From assembly GCA_027575765.1 (NCBI GenBank), contig JANBPT010001207.1:1-12448 (forward strand): DNA of 12,448 nt. Reading direction: 5' to 3'. Positions within the stretch are counted from its first letter, which is position 1; each line of letters starts with the position of its first letter. A program made the position numbers and the translations under genes. The notes beneath the pieces were generated by a model that was given only the letters and a program-made list of their open reading frames with translations, made no database searches and was not told the origin of the DNA. Positions 8,838 through 12,448 of the stretch are shown one piece after another. Source of the DNA: Tieghemiomyces parasiticus (taxonomy: Eukaryota > Kickxellomycota > Dimargaritomycetes > Dimargaritales > Dimargaritaceae).

Positions 8838-11654
8838 ATGCCGGAACCAAACCACCTTCCCCGAATCGATGTGGGGGATTCAACGCCATCCGAGTTCTCC
8901 ACCGCCCTGTACTCGGAACTAGCCAGCCGGACAGGGGTTGACACCTACCCTGCCGCCGACGGCACCGGTAAAGCCGCCACCAAGACAGCCCTGCGGCCCA
9001 ACCCGCACCGCCTACAGAGCTCACGGTCACGCCATTCACTCAAACAGACCCCGTACGGGCCGACCTCCCCGCTACCACCACCCCTAAAGTCCATCCCGGC
9101 CTCGCCGCTCCCGCCCTTGCAGCCGCTCCGATACTCGCCCCTCGCGTCGCCGGTTCCCGTCGAAAGCCCTGCCGCCGCCACCCGTGACTTCCACGACAAT
9201 TTGTCCCGTCCCGGCTCGGGTGGCCAGGCCACCCCGGCCAATGGCACGGCCTACCTGAGCCCCGCCCACCGCGCTGCCGCCAGCAGTGATCAGCTCGTCT
9301 CTGGGCCGTCCGCCGGGCTGACCTCCCTTCCGCCCTCCCCGCCCACCCGGCCATCGCCTTCCAAAACCAGTGGCGAGGCGAAGCACCCTGAATTCCACCG
9401 CCGTTACAAGTTCACCACTTCGACCAGCTCGACGGGATCCCTGCGCACCGCTGAGGCCGCTCGGGGTGACTCGCCTGGTGCCAAGTCCCAGGAATCACGC
9501 ACTGACACGTTGGTCGGGCTCGGGGCAGCGTCTGGCGCTGATCTCCTGGCTCTACCCGTGGCAGCCGAGCCCGGTACCAGTCCACGACCACGCTCGCCTG
9601 TGCGGACCCATCCCACCGGTATCCTGGGTGCGCCGCTGCTCAAGTCCGCATCACTTAGCTTGGACGACACGCTACCGGACCACTCGGATACCTCATCGGC
9701 CGCCGATTCGGACGCCCGTCCGCTCCGTGGGTCGGCATCTACCCACACCGCAGCCGAACGCCACGACAGTTTTGCCCTCCTACTGGAACGGGTCCGGCAG
9801 ACCCTCAACTCTACTAAGGATACCGTGACCTTCCTCCGGCGGCGGGCCTTAATTGAAGAGACCTATAGCCAAGGGATGCTCAAACTGACCCAGGACATGG
9901 CCAAGAACCAGCTCAAGGAGGACGTGCGCAGTGGGACCTACCGGGATGCCTGGGGCCACCTGATCGATCTGCATGAAGCCGTGGCCCTTAACCACCTTCG
10001 GTTGACCACCACCCTGACCGACATGGCCGACGAGTTGACCAGCCAGTACCGGGAAAAGGAGCGGCTACGCCGCCACCTTAAGGACAGCTCCCAGAAGCAC
10101 AAGAAGGCCCTGGCGGACGCCGAGAAACACCTGGACAAGTTCCGCGAGAAATATGACCACTGCAGCGAGGATCTAGAAAAGGCCATCCTCAAGAAAAAGG
10201 CCGCCAATGACACCGGCGTCCGCAAGAATCGGTCCAAGTCGGTTAGCAACACCGTTGCCATGATCCTGGGCCGGGACAGTTCAGTAGCCGATGTAAGTAT
10301 TACTCTGTCTTAAGCTTTGAGTAATTGAGGCCGCCGTCCCATCGGGCCGCCGGAAATGGCCTGTTCACCACACAGTATTGGTTTTCCAACTCTCACCCCT
10401 CTTCCCTAACCCAGCACCTCCTGCACTGTAACTTGGCATACCCCCCTCTTCCCTCCTCTACAGTTGGAGCGTGCTGAAAAGGAGGCCCGCTACAAGGTAG
10501 AAAACTCGAGCGACGCCTACCGATCACAACTAAGTTCTACCAACGCCGCCCGCCACGACTACTTCTCGGTCCTCCTTCCATCCATGCTCACCGCCCTTAA
10601 GAGTGTCGCTGAAGAGGGCGACCTCTGTCTTTCGCTCCACCTGGGTAAATACGCGCGGGCTTACGAGACCCTCCTTGCCGCCGACGCCACGGTGATCGCA
10701 CCTATCAACCGGCCACCCGGGCCCCGTGGCGGCCTGTTGTCCGTGGTTGAGACCATCGACAACGAGGGTGATCTCACCGACTACTTGACCCGGACACCGC
10801 CCGCCCCGGTCAGCCGCCGGAAGGAACGGTTCGAGCGTGTGAGCAACCTGTCCCATGAATTTCCCTCCTTCGGGGCCCTCAAAGCCACCGAGAACGCCAA
10901 CTCGCCAGCCGCCGGCGTTCTATCACAGAGCACCCAGGCCCATCTCAATGCCAACCTAGGGGCGACCCGCTCCCTGACTAACCCACCCCCACGGCCCACC
11001 TCGTCAACGTTCCCGCCAGCGGGGCTACAGCTCCCCCACCCGGCTGGGTTGGAAGCACAGACCGGCCGTGACCAGTCACCGGTCCCGTTCATCGTACTCA
11101 CGTGTACAGCGTTCATCGAGAAGCACGGCATCAAGAGCGAAGGCATTTACCGTCTGTCCGGCCAGAACTCGGTGGTCAAGCAACTCAAGGAAGAGCTGGA
11201 CACCACGGGCAAGGTGGCGCAGTTCGAGCGGCTGGATGCCAGTTTCGACGTGAACAACGTGTCCAGCTTCCTCAAGCTGTATTTCCGGGAACTGCCCAAC
11301 GGCCTGGTTCCCGTTGAACTCTACGACGCCCTAGCTAAGGCGGTGGAGGCACGGGACCCCACGATGCGGCTGCAGCTCATGCAGCAGGCCCTTGCGACCC
11401 TGCCTAAACCCAATTACAGCACGCTCCGACACATGATCCTGCACCTGTACCGGATCCAGGAGTGTCAAAAGGTCAACATGATGAATATCAGTAACCTGGC
11501 CATCGTGTTTGGCCCCACCCTGATCCGTGCCCCGGACACCGCTAATCCCATCTCCAGTATGCAGATGCAGTGCAAGGTGGTCGAACAGATCCTCGAGTCG
11601 TGCCACGACCTATTCCAGCCCTTCACCAGCAACGATCTGTCCACCCTTGGCTGA
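8838..11654 (+). CDS. F-BAR and RhoGAP domain protein (Rgd1/Rga8-like)
   Basis: Two exons (8838-10292, 10464-11654) encode 881 residues. The 171-base intron has GAT|GTAAGT and CTCTACAG|TTG, phase 0, with a branch-like TGTAAC at 10427. The ATG at 8838 is the first after an in-frame TAG at 8793. Residues 1-~300 are Ser/Pro/Thr-rich and disordered. An F-BAR domain spans ~309-575 (HDSFALLLERVRQTL, LIEETYSQGMLKL, then a Lys/Glu-rich coiled coil crossing the intron). A ~100-residue linker follows. RhoGAP occupies ~690-870: arginine finger R715 in GIYRLSG, K756 and R760 in FLKLYFRELP, and N829 in NISNLAIVFGPTL, so it should be catalytically competent. Proteins of this order bend or bind the plasma membrane and switch off Rho GTPases in polarity and cytokinesis. 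There is no DEP domain, so it resembles Rgd1/Rga8 more than Rgd2. The start context (C at -3) is modest and upstream exons remain possible. Confidence 0.93.
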
Positions 11655-11664
11655 AGTATAGCCC

Positions 11665-11682
11665 CCTCCTCCTCCTCCTCCT
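11665..11682 (+). repeat. (CCT)6 microsatellite
   Basis: Six perfect CCT units, 11 bases after the F-BAR/RhoGAP stop codon, inside a longer C/T-rich tract of the likely 3' UTR. Confidence 0.85.
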
Positions 11683-12066
11683 TCTTTTTCTCCCCCTCCC
11701 CTCCCTGACGACCCTTGCTTTTGGGGGCCTTGATGGCCGTTTCTTCTCGCCTTTCCAGTCTTTGCTCCTGTGGTGCTACTCTCACGTAATGTCTCCTCCC
11801 CGTACGTCCGTGACTGTGTCACACCCTCCCTTTTATCCCGATTATATCTCCTCCCTCCTTTCGCCCTCCGACGGTGGTCATTTTTATTTTATTAGATTTT
11901 TGCAAAAGACCGTTGAGACCGAGTCCGGCGGGATGATACGAGCCCCTCTGTTTCCGATCGTCATGTCTAGGCGTTATGTTCAATAATTTGCTCGTGTAAA
12001 CGGCACCATGGCTGTTCAACCCTCCTGACTTGGAATGGTTCCCAAACCCAGGGCCTGATATGAACA

Positions 12067-12086
12067 ATATATATATATATATATAT
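12067..12086. repeat. (AT)10 microsatellite
   Basis: Ten perfect AT units followed by TTTAATAATTA. Ordinary intergenic simple repeat. Confidence 0.9.
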
Positions 12087-12448
12087 TTAATAATTAGACC
12101 TTCAATGACGCTTCATTTAAGCACGGGTCAAACTTTGAATAACCCATGCAATCAAGCACATGATCATCGCTAGGCCACAAAGCAGCAAGACTATGCCTAG
12201 TCCCAGCTCCCGGATACCTTTCGGACACGCAGCCTTCCTCGAATTTCGAATGGCACATATACCGACACGTTGCGATAGAATGAGCCAAGTCGCCTGTGTC
12301 TTTGGCTATTGGTGTACCAGTGAAAGAGCGTCAACCGACTTATCTTACAACAACAACCCTCCCCCCAGCTGATAATTTGACAAAGTTGGGTCAAACACGG
12401 ATGCGTACAGGGCGGGTAGCTTTTCATTAGGCATTACAGGCAGGATAT

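Larger units (their letters stand above)
11655..12448. other. 3' flank of the F-BAR/RhoGAP gene
   Basis: No supportable gene. It begins with a pyrimidine-rich tract, then T-rich sequence (TTTTTATTTTATTAG near 11881) that may hold the 3' end signal, then the AT microsatellite. The short minus-strand frames at 12094-12427 are not GC-biased and match nothing I recognise. Confidence 0.55.

Noticed and set aside
8608..9398. Several minus-strand Gly/Arg-rich frames opposite the RhoGAP exon 1
   Set aside because: They are antisense shadows of a C-rich coding strand.
12094..12427. Minus-strand short frames that might be the end of a neighbouring gene
   Set aside because: Codon composition is unlike the other exons, there is no domain, and no splice signals link them.

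Overview
This window looks like nuclear DNA from a filamentous, probably early-diverging fungus. The evidence is spliceosomal introns of about 170-370 bases with GTAAGT-like donors and pyrimidine-rich CAG/TAG acceptors, GC-rich exons with C/G-ending codons, and an F-BAR plus RhoGAP protein in a domain order typical of fungi. Fungi related to Dimargaritales/Kickxellomycotina would fit, but that placement is a guess from style and has no marker behind it. I see no bacterial operon, CRISPR array, rRNA, convincing tRNA, transposon or viral gene.

Layout: (1) 3-1512 (+) is the 3' part of a pleckstrin-homology-domain protein in four exons, running in from the left edge. (2) 2032-3413 (+) is a three-exon gene for EMC10, a subunit of the ER membrane protein complex; all splice phases agree and the protein is 242 residues. 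(3) 3639-3854 (-) is a single-exon gene for a 71-residue small secreted protein, convergent with EMC10. (4) About 2 kb without a convincing gene (3855-5808) holds the promoters of genes 3 and 4 and two perfect hairpins. (5) 5809-6589 (+) is a two-exon gene for a protein of about 196 residues that I do not recognise. (6) About 2.2 kb (6590-8837) lacks a convincing intact gene. It contains a bulged GC hairpin, a patch that reads like a frame-shifted coding relic, and a very C-rich leader. (7) 8838-11654 (+) is a two-exon gene for an 881-residue F-BAR/RhoGAP protein of the Rgd1/Rga8 kind. (8) 11655-12448 is its 3' flank, with simple repeats.

The genes look like ordinary eukaryotic neighbours and not a co-regulated cluster. 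Loosely, several act at membranes: a phosphoinositide-binding-type PH domain, an ER insertase subunit, a membrane-curving F-BAR/Rho regulator and a secreted peptide. The sequence gives no evidence that they form one system. The least explained items are the unknown gene at 5809-6589, the secreted peptide at 3639-3854 and the frame-switching patch near 7920-8150.
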